From an uncultured Caulobacterales bacterium (GTDB lineage: Bacteria > Pseudomonadota > Alphaproteobacteria > Caulobacterales > Caulobacteraceae), in NCBI GenBank assembly GCA_903900155.1, contig CAIUMD010000055.1, positions 34,552 to 98,551 of the forward strand: a stretch of DNA of 64,000 nucleotides, in the 5' to 3' direction. The notes beneath the pieces were generated by a model, which did not search any database, had not been told where the DNA came from, and worked only from the letters and a program-made list of their open reading frames with translations. Of this stretch, positions 16,494 through 23,235 are shown piece by piece. A program made the translations under genes and the position numbers. How positions within the stretch are numbered: the first letter of the stretch is position 1; each line of letters opens with the position of its first letter.

Positions 16494-17351
16494 TCAGGCT
16501 TCGTCTCGCGGGACCAGGGCGCGGAAGGCCTTGGGGCGGAAGCGGATCGAGACCTCGGGATCCAGCCTGGCCGGCTCGCCGTCGAAGATCGCCGGGATCC
16601 GCCCGCGCGCCCAGACCTTGCCCACCCGGCAACGGCCGACCGACACCGAGGGGTCCTCGCGCCACTGTCCCCGCGCGGCGTTGAAGCCCAGGCGGAAGAT
16701 ATCGAGCGCGCCCGAAGGATCCATGGCGGCGGCCTCCAAGGCGCGTTCGTCGGCGTCCAGGGCGCTGGAGACCAGCGGGCACATCAGGGTCAGGGCCTCG
16801 GCCTTGTCCTTGGGGCGGCCGTCCAGGGTGAAGCGCAGCCGGCCGGAGAAGGCGTTGCGCAATGCGCGGCGGGCGCGGGCCACGGCGATGGCGGCGCGGC
16901 CCTCGCGGGCGGCCTCGCGGGCCGTGGCCCACAGGGCGGGGCTGCCCAGGATGGCGGCGACGAAGAACAGGCGACCGCCCACTTCACCGCCCGAGATCAT
17001 CCTGGCCTCGCCGCCGTCCAGGCAGGCCTTCATCGCGGCCTGCCAGTCGCGTTCGCCATAGATGGCGCGGGGCAGCATGTTCATGGTGCCGCCGGGCAGG
17101 GGCGCGATCAGCGGACCATCGGGACCGGCCAGCTCGGCCGCGCCGCGCGCGGTGCCGTCGCCGGCCAGCACCAGCACCGCGTCCGGCGCGCCGTCGATCA
17201 CAGAACGCAGGCATTCGCCGATCTCGCCCGGCGCCGGCGCGTGGACCACGCCCTTGACCCCGTACTCGGCGAGCAGCCGTTCGGCGATTTGCGGCGCATC
17301 GGGGCCGACGGATCCCGAAGCTGTATTGGCGATGACGTCGATGCGCTTCAC
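16494..17351 (-). CDS. Diacylglycerol kinase catalytic-domain (DagK/YegS-like) protein
   Basis: Predicted lipid or sphingoid kinase of 285 residues. The GTG at 17351 (MKRIDVIANTASGSVG) follows GGGGGA; an in-frame ATG at 17393 would add 14 poorly conserved residues. ATP-binding blocks are NTASGS, VLVLAGDGTARGAAELAG (the GDGT motif) and APLPGGTMNMLPRAIYG. The C-terminal half has the beta-sandwich pattern of YegS/DgkB proteins (PAIFDGEPARLDPEVSIRFRP). It forms a two-gene unit with the metallophosphoesterase and runs divergent from the SigT-type glycine-zipper gene. Confidence 0.9.
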   Translation of the reverse strand: MKRIDVIANTASGSVGPDAPQIAERLLAEYGVKGVVHAPAPGEIGECLRSVIDGAPDAVLVLAGDGTARGAAELAGPDGPLIAPLPGGTMNMLPRAIYGERDWQAAMKACLDGGEARMISGGEVGGRLFFVAAILGSPALWATAREAAREGRAAIAVARARRALRNAFSGRLRFTLDGRPKDKAEALTLMCPLVSSALDADERALEAAAMDPSGALDIFRLGFNAARGQWREDPSVSVGRCRVGKVWARGRIPAIFDGEPARLDPEVSIRFRPKAFRALVPRDEA

Positions 17352-17420
17352 GCAGCGTCCCCCTTCGTGAAATTCGGGGAGGCAACGGCTCAAGCTGAAC
17401 CATGGTTCCGTTCACGAAAC

Positions 17421-17445
17421 GGAACCGTCGCCGCCGGGAGTCGTT
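17421..17445 (+). promoter_or_regulatory. SigT-type promoter, glycine-zipper lipoprotein gene
   Basis: GGAAC at 17421-17425, 16-base spacer, CGTT at 17442-17445; 41 bases before the ATG at 17487. Perfect consensus match. Confidence 0.75.
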
Positions 17446-17486
17446 TGCTCGACACGGGGACAGGAAGTTCGGATCGGAGAGCCAAC

Positions 17487-17831
17487 ATGAAGATGACCAT
17501 GATCGCCCTGATGGGCGTGGGCGTGCTGGCCTCGGCCTGCACCTCGACCGGCAATGTCGAACGCAACGCCGCCGGCGGCGCCGCCCTGGGCGCGCTGGCG
17601 GGCGCGGTGATCGGCAACAATGTCGGCAGCGGCAGCGCCGGCAGCGGCGCCCTGGTCGGCGCGGCCATCGGCGGCACCGTCGGCGCGGTGAAGGGCTGCA
17701 GGGAAGATGGCGGTTGCGGCTCGACCTCGGCCAACCGTCGCCAGTACTATGACGAGCGCGCGGGCCGTTACTACTTTTACGACTCCCGCAGCGGTCGCTA
17801 TTATTGGGAAGACGGCGCGCCCCGCTACTAA
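17487..17831 (+). CDS. Glycine-zipper lipoprotein
   Basis: A 114-residue protein with an N-terminal signal and lipobox LASAC (Cys18). A glycine-zipper membrane-like segment follows (AAGGAALGALAGAVIGNN; GALVGAAIGGTVGAVKGC), as in SlyB/OsmB-type outer-membrane lipoproteins. The unusual C-terminal tail is rich in Tyr and Arg with two similar repeats (AGRYYFYDSRS, SGRYYWEDGAPRY). A perfect SigT-type promoter precedes it. The likely role is envelope maintenance under stress; this is inferred from family and promoter, not shown. Confidence 0.9.
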   Translation: MKMTMIALMGVGVLASACTSTGNVERNAAGGAALGALAGAVIGNNVGSGSAGSGALVGAAIGGTVGAVKGCREDGGCGSTSANRRQYYDERAGRYYFYDSRSGRYYWEDGAPRY

Positions 17832-17860
17832 CCAGCGGTTCGCGACGACGTCCCAAATGA

Positions 17861-17889
17861 AGGCGATCGGCTAAGCCGGTCGCCTTTCT
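17861..17889 (+). terminator. Terminator after the glycine-zipper gene
   Basis: Stem AGGCGATCGGCT (17861-17872) with AGCCGGTCGCCT (17874-17885), one G-T wobble, followed by TTCTT. The terminator lies just before the OmpA-like gene. Confidence 0.7.
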
Positions 17890-17915
17890 TGTGTTCGCAA
17901 GCTTCGGAGGGTGGA

Positions 17916-18380
17916 ATGAAAAAGACGACGATCATCGCCTTGGGCGGCGCCATGCTGGCCTTGGGGGCCTGCGCGCAGACCCAAGGTCCCTGGCGCACGC
18001 TGCGCAAGCCCGTGGCCGCCGCCGCGCCTGTCTGCGACAATTTCCAGTCCTCGGTCTATTTCGAGCAGGACAGCGCGGCCCTGACCAAGGAAGCGCGCAT
18101 GGTTCTGGCCGGCGCCCAGACCCAGGCGCGCGGCTGCGCGGTGAAATCGGTGCGGGTGCTGGGCCTGGCCGACGCGGTCGGCGCCCCGCAGGCCAACCTG
18201 GCCCTCTCCAAGCGCCGCGCCGAGACGGTGACGGGCGCCCTGGCCAAGGTCGGCTTTGCCAAGGTCGATATCGACGCGGTCGCCGCGGGCGACGCCGGCG
18301 CGCTGGCCGCCTCGGGCGCGGCCAATCCGCTGCGCCGCCGGGCGGACATCCTGTTCGAGTTGGCGCCGCCGGCGAACTGA
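17916..18380 (+). CDS. OmpA-family lipoprotein
   Basis: A 154-residue predicted lipoprotein (signal with lipobox ALGAC, Cys19) carrying a compact OmpA C-terminal peptidoglycan-binding domain: SVYFEQDSAALTKEARMVLAGAQTQARG, VRVLGLADAVGAPQANLALSKRRAETVTGAL, NPLRRRADILFEL. The consensus GHTD is replaced by GLAD, and the R in the NxxLSxRRA pattern is kept. CGGAGGG lies 5 bases before the ATG. It sits within the stress island but I see no SigT-type promoter immediately upstream. It probably tethers the outer membrane to the wall. Confidence 0.9.
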   Translation: MKKTTIIALGGAMLALGACAQTQGPWRTLRKPVAAAAPVCDNFQSSVYFEQDSAALTKEARMVLAGAQTQARGCAVKSVRVLGLADAVGAPQANLALSKRRAETVTGALAKVGFAKVDIDAVAAGDAGALAASGAANPLRRRADILFELAPPAN

Positions 18381-18397
18381 CGGCGAACTGATCCTGT

Positions 18398-18427
18398 CGC
18401 CCTCCCAAGCGTGCGCTTGGGAGGGCG
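18398..18427 (+). terminator. Perfect 13-base hairpin after the OmpA-like gene
   Basis: CGCCCTCCCAAGC (18398-18410) pairs perfectly with 18415-18427 around a GTGC loop. No T-run follows, so it may be a repeat or an mRNA-stabilising end rather than a classical terminator. Confidence 0.5.
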
Positions 18428-18439
18428 AAGAGCAACGAA

Positions 18440-18601
18440 GAAAGCGGACCGGGAACCGGACCGCTGGAGTTCGCATCAACCAAGGGGGGTGCGAAGGCGG
18501 CAGACTGGCTATCGCCAGTCTCAAGTCGGGGGGGCGTCGCCGCCTTCGCAATGTAGAAACGAGAGATCGCGCGAAGGGTTCCCGCTTTGCGCGCTTTTTT
18601 T
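18440..18601 (+). ncRNA. Candidate structured small RNA with terminator
   Basis: A non-coding stretch of about 160 bases with nested stems. AGCGG-CCGG (18443-18452) pairs with CCGG-CCGCT (18456-18465). A perfect 12-base outer stem (18490-18501 with 18539-18550) encloses a perfect 8-base inner hairpin (18102 bases further on the same strand are irrelevant; the arms are 18502-18509 and 18514-18521, loop TATC). An intrinsic terminator follows at 18569-18601 (stem GCGCGAA / TTGCGCGC plus T7). No ORF of good quality fits the region. The structure is seen directly; expression and function are inferred. Confidence 0.38.
18569..18601 (+). terminator. Intrinsic terminator with T7 tail
   Basis: Left arm 18569-18575 pairs with 18587-18594 with one bulged base, followed by seven T residues (18595-18601). 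There is no protein gene between the hairpin at 18398 and this site, which supports a short RNA transcript ending here. Confidence 0.65.
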
Positions 18602-18649
18602 GCCTGTTTCTTTTTGACGATTTTCGTGTGTTTCGAGGCTCTGGAATCC

Positions 18650-18674
18650 GGAACGACGGCGACGGCAAGACGTT
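18650..18674 (+). promoter_or_regulatory. SigT-type promoter, two-gene small membrane protein unit
   Basis: GGAAC at 18650-18654, 16-base spacer, CGTT at 18671-18674; 47 bases before the GTG at 18722. Perfect consensus match. Confidence 0.75.
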
Positions 18675-18721
18675 GAAATGTCAGGCGGACACGTTGTTCG
18701 CCGGGGCAGGGGAGCAACGTC

Positions 18722-18910
18722 GTGATCCGGACATATATGGCCGAACATGGCGGTACGGTTTTCGTTTCGACGCCGAGCCAGCGTCAAAAAAGGATGCGTT
18801 CGCGGATCATGGCCCTGGTCGTGATCGCCGCGGTCGGCGCCTCGGCCGGGATGGTCCAGGCGTTCAATGACCGCGACCGTGCGGCCGCCGCCAACATGTG
18901 GACGCCATAG
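18722..18910 (+). CDS. Small single-span membrane protein, SigT-linked
   Basis: A 62-residue hypothetical protein starting at GTG 18722, 7 bases after CAGGGGAG. It has a polar N-terminus (MIRTYMAEHGGTVFVSTPSQRQKRMRSR), one hydrophobic helix (IMALVVIAAVGASAGMVQAF) and a short polar end. I do not recognise a family. The perfect SigT-type promoter upstream, the good ribosome site and an immediately following second small membrane-protein gene support it as real. It probably sits in the inner membrane. Confidence 0.68.
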   Translation: MIRTYMAEHGGTVFVSTPSQRQKRMRSRIMALVVIAAVGASAGMVQAFNDRDRAAAANMWTP

Positions 18911-18923
18911 GAGGTATGACATC

Positions 18924-19184
18924 ATGCCCGCCGATATTCATCATTCCAGCGCGCCTGAACGTGCGCCGCGCCTGAACGCCACCCGCGCCCGCCAGGGGCG
19001 CTGGGGCAAGCACGTGTTCTGGGTGCTGATCGTCTCGACGATCCTGGCCGCCATCGCCCTGTTCGGCGCCTGGACATACCGCGCCGGCGATCTGGCCGCG
19101 GTCGAGGTCAACAACGGAGCGAAGACGCCGGCCGAGGCTCAGCGGTACGACACGCCGCAAGCGCCGGTGAAGCAGGCGCCTTAG
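18924..19184 (+). CDS. Small single-span membrane protein
   Basis: An 86-residue hypothetical protein: basic N-terminus (PADIHHSSAPERAPRLNATRARQGRWGKH), one membrane helix (VFWVLIVSTILAAIALFGAWTY) and a polar C-terminal tail that probably lies in the periplasm (GDLAAVEVNNGAKTPAEAQRYDTPQAPVKQAP). AGGAGGT lies 8 bases before the ATG and overlaps the end of the preceding small gene, so both are read from the SigT-type promoter at 18650. A terminator follows. No family recognised. Confidence 0.75.
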   Translation: MPADIHHSSAPERAPRLNATRARQGRWGKHVFWVLIVSTILAAIALFGAWTYRAGDLAAVEVNNGAKTPAEAQRYDTPQAPVKQAP

Positions 19185-19207
19185 GGCTTTAGCATCGTCT
19201 GAAAGGG

Positions 19208-19235
19208 GCGGCTTCCGAGAGGGAGCCGCTTTTTT
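19208..19235 (+). terminator. Terminator after small membrane protein pair
   Basis: Stem GCGGCTTCC (19208-19216) with GGGAGCCGC (19221-19229), one wobble, followed by six T residues. Confidence 0.85.
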
Positions 19236-19262
19236 CATGCGCTAAAGCACATCCGCCCAACG

Positions 19263-19290
19263 AAAAACGGCCTCCCTTTCGGAAGGCCGT
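19263..19290 (-). terminator. Terminator of phyR
   Basis: On the minus strand ACGGCCT (19290-19284) pairs with AGGCCGT (19273-19267), followed by a TTTTT run; it lies 27 bases past the phyR stop. Confidence 0.8.
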
Positions 19291-19316
19291 CTCGGGGATC
19301 ATTCGGGAGAAACCGC

Positions 19317-20120
19317 CTACGCGGCCTTGGTCTGGCTGCGGCGCGGGTGGAAGAACAGGGCCTGGCCGATCGCCGCCTTCACCGTTTCCGGCTGGAAGGG
19401 CTTGGTGATCAGGAAGGTCGGTTCCGGGCGCTCGCCGGTCAGCAGGCGCTCGGGGAAGGCGGTGATGAAGATCACCGGCACGTCCATGCGGCCCAGGATA
19501 TCCTTGACCGCGTCGATGCCCGACGAGCCGTCGGCCAGCTGGATGTCGGCCAGAACCAGGCCCGGCGTGGCGCGGGCGACGGCGTCGACCGCTTCCCCGC
19601 GGGTGGCCGCGATGTCGATGACGTCGTGGCCCAGTTCCTTGACCAGGGCCTCGATATCGGCGGCGATGACCGGTTCGTCCTCGATGATCAGGACCTGGGT
19701 GGCCAGTTCGGCGTCGATCTCGGCCTGGGCGTCGGCGATCAGCCGTTCCACCTCGCCGAAGTCGCAGTCCAGGATCTGGGCCGCCTCGGTGGGCGTGAAG
19801 CCCTCGAGCGCGGTGAGCAGGAAGGCCTGGCGCGACCGCGGGGCGATTCGCATCAGGCGTTGGGCGGCGTCATCCCCACCCGTCACGCCGTCTTCACGGC
19901 GGGCTTCCAGCTGGGCGCCGGAGCTGAGCCAGATGGCGTGGAACACGCGATACAGCGCCACGCGCGGCGAAAGGTCGGCGTCCAGCGAGCGCTCGCCGGC
20001 GGCCAGGGCCTCGAGCGCCACGCGGACATAATGATCGCCCGTCGTCTGGTCGCCGGTCAGGGCGCGGGCGTAGCGGCGGATATACGGCAGATGCGGCGCC
20101 AGCCGAGCAAGAAGACTCAT
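19317..20120 (-). CDS. phyR: General stress response regulator PhyR (sigma-like domain plus receiver)
   Basis: Anti-anti-sigma factor. When phosphorylated, its sigma-like domain binds NepR and frees SigT. The 267-residue protein has an N-terminal sigma2/sigma4-like region (about 1-135; LPYIRRYARALTGD, LLTALEGFTPTEAAQILDCDFGEVERLI) and a C-terminal receiver (IIEDEPVIAADIE) with phospho-acceptor D192 in LADIQLADG and K in LITKPFQ. ATG 20120 follows GGAGG. It is divergent from nepR-sigT-phyK, and two tandem SigT-type promoter matches precede it, implying positive autoregulation. Domain order and gene context make the assignment secure. Confidence 0.97.
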   Translation of the reverse strand: MSLLARLAPHLPYIRRYARALTGDQTTGDHYVRVALEALAAGERSLDADLSPRVALYRVFHAIWLSSGAQLEARREDGVTGGDDAAQRLMRIAPRSRQAFLLTALEGFTPTEAAQILDCDFGEVERLIADAQAEIDAELATQVLIIEDEPVIAADIEALVKELGHDVIDIAATRGEAVDAVARATPGLVLADIQLADGSSGIDAVKDILGRMDVPVIFITAFPERLLTGERPEPTFLITKPFQPETVKAAIGQALFFHPRRSQTKAA

Positions 20121-20155
20121 GACCCCTCCCGATGCGGTGTCTTCGAAAATCACTA

Positions 20156-20181
20156 AACGAACGGCAAAGCTACGCCGTTCC
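20156..20181 (-). promoter_or_regulatory. SigT-type promoter P1 of phyR
   Basis: On the minus strand GGAAC (20181-20177), 17-base spacer, CGTT (20159-20156), 35 bases before the phyR ATG. Confidence 0.72.
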
Positions 20182-20194
20182 GTCGAAGTCCGAT

Positions 20195-20219
20195 AACGCC
20201 CCCTCAACTGAGCGGTTCC
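20195..20219 (-). promoter_or_regulatory. SigT-type promoter P2 of phyR
   Basis: On the minus strand GGAAC (20219-20215), 16-base spacer, CGTT (20198-20195), 74 bases before the phyR ATG and in tandem with P1. Confidence 0.65.
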
Positions 20220-20258
20220 GCGAACAACAGAATTTTGACATCCTATGCCCAAGCTTAT

Positions 20259-20283
20259 GGAACTCGCTACGGAAAGCCACGTT
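20259..20283 (+). promoter_or_regulatory. SigT-type promoter of nepR-sigT-phyK
   Basis: GGAAC at 20259-20263, 16-base spacer, CGTT at 20280-20283; 43 bases before the nepR start. Together with the phyR sites it makes the 200-base intergenic region fully self-regulated. Confidence 0.78.
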
Positions 20284-20326
20284 GTCGTCTGGCGGAAAGA
20301 CATTCGGCCAAAGGGGGCGGACGCCG

Positions 20327-20539
20327 ATGCAAATGCAGTTCGGTGTCGAGGACATGATCGAACACGTACCCATGGAAGATAAACGCAAGAGCGCCGCGGC
20401 GCTGGATGAAGCCCGTCTGCGCCAGCAGGCGATCGGCGTGAAGCTGCGCCAGATGTTCGACGAGGTCGTCAACGAGCCGGTGCCGGATGAATTCCTCGAC
20501 ATCCTCCGCAAGGCCGAGCCGCCGGCGGGAGGTCGCTGA
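20327..20539 (+). CDS. nepR: Anti-sigma factor NepR
   Basis: A 70-residue anti-sigma factor that holds SigT inactive until PhyR-P binds it. The C-terminal half carries the NepR helices: RQQAIGVKLRQMFDEVVNEPVPDEFLDILRKAE. The ATG at 20327 is taken as start, behind AAGGGGG; ATGs at 20333, 20357 and 20372 are alternatives and the disordered N-terminus tolerates the choice. The stop is 2 bases before the sigT ATG. A SigT-type promoter lies 43 bases upstream, so the inhibitor and its target are made together. Confidence 0.93.
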   Translation: MQMQFGVEDMIEHVPMEDKRKSAAALDEARLRQQAIGVKLRQMFDEVVNEPVPDEFLDILRKAEPPAGGR

Positions 20540-20541
20540 GC

Positions 20542-21147
20542 ATGAGCGAACCGCAAGTCGGCCGCTCGCCGCCCGACCCCGCCCGCGACAACCAGTTCAA
20601 ACGTGAGCTGGTCACGCTGATCCCGCATCTGCGCGCCTTCGCCCGCACCCTGACTGGTGATCCCACCGCCGCCGACGACCTGGCGCAGGACGCCATGATG
20701 AAGGCGTGGGACGCCCGTGCGTCGTTCCAGCTGGGCACCAACATGAAGGCCTGGACCTTCATGATCCTGCGCAATCAGTTCTATTCCGAGAAGCGCCGCA
20801 GCTGGCGCCAGAGCCAGCTGGACCAGGAAGCCGCCGAGCGGACCCTGGTGGCGGTCGACGATCCCGAGGCGCCCGTGGCTCTGGACGAGCTGCGCCTGGG
20901 CCTTGGCATGCTGCCGGCCGAACAGCGCGAAGCCCTGATCCTGGTCGGGGCCGGCGGCTTCGCCTACGAGGAGGCGGCCGAGATCTGCGGCTGCGCCGTC
21001 GGCACGGTGAAGAGCCGGGTCAGCCGCGCCCGCCGGGCGCTGCAGGCCATTCTCGAGGCGGGCGCCTATGATCGGGACGGCGGGTCGGCGAGCGACGCCA
21101 TGCACGCCATCCTGGCCGACGCGGAGCGGTTGAGCTCCCTGCGGTGA
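20542..21147 (+). CDS. sigT: ECF sigma factor SigT (EcfG family)
   Basis: General stress sigma factor of 201 residues (EcfG/ECF15 type). Region 2 spans LIPHLRAFARTLTGDPTAADDLAQDAMMKAWDA and the following KAWTFMILRNQFYSEKRR. Region 4 is LGMLPAEQREALILVGAGGFAYEEAAEICGCAVGTVKSRVSRARRALQ, a helix-turn-helix reading the -35 GGAAC. GGGAGG lies 9 bases before the ATG. It is located between its anti-sigma nepR and kinase phyK, and the phyK start overlaps its stop (GTGA). Its likely targets in this window are the GGAAC-N16/17-CGTT sites listed separately. Confidence 0.97.
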   Translation: MSEPQVGRSPPDPARDNQFKRELVTLIPHLRAFARTLTGDPTAADDLAQDAMMKAWDARASFQLGTNMKAWTFMILRNQFYSEKRRSWRQSQLDQEAAERTLVAVDDPEAPVALDELRLGLGMLPAEQREALILVGAGGFAYEEAAEICGCAVGTVKSRVSRARRALQAILEAGAYDRDGGSASDAMHAILADAERLSSLR

Positions 21148-22838
21148 ATGCCCTCGCCGGCCGCGCCGCGCAGGCCGTAACCTCCATCCGCGTTCGCCTG
21201 GCCGTGGCCGTGGTCGTGGCCTTGCTGCCCGTGCTGCTGCTCGGTATCGCGCAGTCGATCTTCGCCTTCCGGGCGGAGGCCGATGCGCGCCGCCAGAGCC
21301 TGGAGCTGGCCGCCGGTCACAGCGCCACCCTCGCCCGCTACAATATCGAAGCCGCCGGGGTGTTGCTGCAGACCCTGGGCCCCGGCTCGGTGGGCCTGGA
21401 GTGCGCCCAGCGGCTGGCCGATGTTCGCGCGCGGCTTAACGGCTATGCCAATCTGATCCGCTTCGACAGCCGGGGGCGGGTGGCCTGCGCGGCCGCCACC
21501 ACGCCCTATGACGTCCAGCGCGGCGCACGGCCGTGGTTCCAGTCGCTGCGCAACGGGGCCAAGATGGTGGTCGCCGCCGATCCCGGCGCGGTCTATGCCA
21601 ATGAGCCGGCGGTGTTGGCCGCCGTGCGCGCCGGCGCGCCCGAGCGCTTCGACGGCGCCATGGCGGCCGTGCTCACCCTCGGCGACCTGAAGCTGGAGAC
21701 CGCCAGCCGCTTCATGCCCGGCGGCGCCGAGGTGGCCCTGGCCGACAGCAACGGCCGAATCTTCGCCGCCACCGACCCCAAGGCCTTCGAAGCGGTCTCC
21801 GCGCGTTGGCGCCAGGAGGCGGCCAGGGATGGCTCGGCCTTGTGGACGGGTCGCGACCTGGAAAAGCGCGAACGCAACTACTCGGCCGCGCCGTTGGTCG
21901 AGGACAATGTTTTCGTGGTGCTGTCCGCGCCGACGCCCGGCCTGGTGTCCTGGGCCTGGATCAATCCGATTTCGCGGATGATGTTGCCGCTGCTGGCCTT
22001 CTTCATGGCCCTGGCTGCGGTGCTTTGGGTCGCCGAGCGCGGCGTGGTGCGTTGGATCGTCTATCTGCAACGCGTCGCCGCCATCTACGCCCGCGGCCGT
22101 TTCTCCGTGCGGCCTTTGCAAGCCGAGCGCGCGCCGCCCGAGATCCGCGAACTGGCCAACACCCTGGACGCCATGGCGGGCGCGATCGTCACCCGCGACG
22201 CCTCGCTGATGGACAGCCTGGCCGAGAAGGACGCGCTGATGCGCGAGATCCATCACCGGGTGAAGAACAACCTGCAGATCATCACCTCGCTGCTCAACAT
22301 GCAGCAGCGGGCGCTGGCGGATCCGGCGGCCAAGGCGGCGATGAACGACACGCGCCAGCGGATCACGGCCCTGGCCCAGATCTATCGCGCCCTCTACCAG
22401 GGGCCGGACCTCAAGCGGGTGGACCTGCGGCCGTTCCTGGAGGAGCTGACCGCCCAGCTCCTGGCCAACGACATGACCACCTCGCCGCTGGTGCGGACCG
22501 AGGTGCACGCCGACCCGCTGGTCATCGATCCCGACCGCCTGGCGCCGATCGCCTTGTTCGCGGTCGAGGCCATCACCAACGCCCAGAAGCACGCCTTCGG
22601 TCCCAATGGCGGCAAGCTGGAGGTCGGCTTCCACGTGCGCGGCGAAGAGGCCGAGCTGTCGATCAGCGACGATGGTCCCGGCGCGGCCGAAAGCCTGGGC
22701 GGCGGGGTCGGCCGCACCCTGATGACCGCCTTCGCCCGCCAGCTGCGCGGCAAGGTCACGTTCGAGAGCCACGAGCCGCGCGGCCTGACGGTGCGGCTGA
22801 TTTTCCCGACGCCGCAAGCCTTGAACGCGGCCGCTTGA
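21144..22838 (+). CDS. phyK: Sensor histidine kinase PhyK
   Basis: Membrane kinase that phosphorylates PhyR. The 564-residue protein has a first membrane helix at about 18-40, a periplasmic sensor domain of ~235 residues (about 42-275) with a Cys pair (C87, C115), a second helix at about 279-297, and a short linker. The HisKA_2 domain carries the phospho-acceptor in REIHHRVKNNLQ (H370/H371), and an HATPase domain follows (EAITNAQKHAFGPNGG, ISDDGPGAAE, GVGRTLMTAFARQL). GTG 21144 overlaps the sigT stop, so sigma factor and kinase are translationally coupled. The kinase type, locus and order match Caulobacter PhyK. Confidence 0.95.
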   Translation: MNALAGRAAQAVTSIRVRLAVAVVVALLPVLLLGIAQSIFAFRAEADARRQSLELAAGHSATLARYNIEAAGVLLQTLGPGSVGLECAQRLADVRARLNGYANLIRFDSRGRVACAAATTPYDVQRGARPWFQSLRNGAKMVVAADPGAVYANEPAVLAAVRAGAPERFDGAMAAVLTLGDLKLETASRFMPGGAEVALADSNGRIFAATDPKAFEAVSARWRQEAARDGSALWTGRDLEKRERNYSAAPLVEDNVFVVLSAPTPGLVSWAWINPISRMMLPLLAFFMALAAVLWVAERGVVRWIVYLQRVAAIYARGRFSVRPLQAERAPPEIRELANTLDAMAGAIVTRDASLMDSLAEKDALMREIHHRVKNNLQIITSLLNMQQRALADPAAKAAMNDTRQRITALAQIYRALYQGPDLKRVDLRPFLEELTAQLLANDMTTSPLVRTEVHADPLVIDPDRLAPIALFAVEAITNAQKHAFGPNGGKLEVGFHVRGEEAELSISDDGPGAAESLGGGVGRTLMTAFARQLRGKVTFESHEPRGLTVRLIFPTPQALNAAA

Positions 22839-22843
22839 TTTCC

Positions 22844-22868
22844 GGAACCCAGCTTCGCCGCTGGCGTT
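22844..22868 (+). promoter_or_regulatory. SigT-type promoter, entericidin-like gene
   Basis: GGAAC at 22844-22848, 16-base spacer, CGTT at 22865-22868; 62 bases before the ATG at 22931, starting just 5 bases after the phyK stop. Perfect consensus match. Confidence 0.78.
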
Positions 22869-22930
22869 CTCTGGAGGCACTTATTTACACGCGCCCCTGC
22901 TCACGGACCGGGGCCATTGCGGAGAAGACC

Positions 22931-23065
22931 ATGCGTAAGCTCGTGATTATCGCCGCCGCCCTGGCGTCCCTGTCGGTCGCGGCCTGCAACACCGTCGAAG
23001 GCGCCGGCAAGGACGTCTCGTCGGCTGGCCGCGCCGTCAGCGACACGGCCAAGGACGCCAAGTAA
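22931..23065 (+). CDS. Entericidin A/B family lipoprotein
   Basis: A 44-residue lipoprotein: MRKLVIIAAALASLSVAAC (lipobox SVAAC, Cys19) followed by NTVEGAGKDVSSAGRAVSDTAKDAK, the amphipathic entericidin core (NTxxGxGkDvxxxGxai). GGAG lies 6 bases before the ATG. It has its own perfect SigT-type promoter and a strong terminator. Entericidin-like genes are recurrent members of general stress regulons in alphaproteobacteria. In E. coli, EcnB is linked to stationary-phase lysis; the function here is unknown. Confidence 0.93.
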   Translation: MRKLVIIAAALASLSVAACNTVEGAGKDVSSAGRAVSDTAKDAK

Positions 23066-23090
23066 GGCGTTTCGACCTCCTGATTGCGAG

Positions 23091-23120
23091 AGGCCCGCCG
23101 GTTCCGCCGGCGGGCCTTTT
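23091..23120 (+). terminator. Terminator after the entericidin gene
   Basis: Perfect stem GGCCCGCCGG (23092-23101) with CCGGCGGGCC (23107-23116), TTCCG loop, TTTT tail. Confidence 0.9.
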
Positions 23121-23235
23121 GTCTTTCAGCCGCCAACGAACTGTTTCGTCATTGCAACCTAGAGGCGGTTATCCGCCATCGGACTGAAAACTTGCGCGCT
23201 CAAGCTCTCGGCATAGATCGAGGGGATCGAGGCGC

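Noticed and set aside
18452..18476. GGAAC inside the candidate small RNA as a SigT promoter
   Set aside because: No CGTT at the right distance; it is part of a stem.
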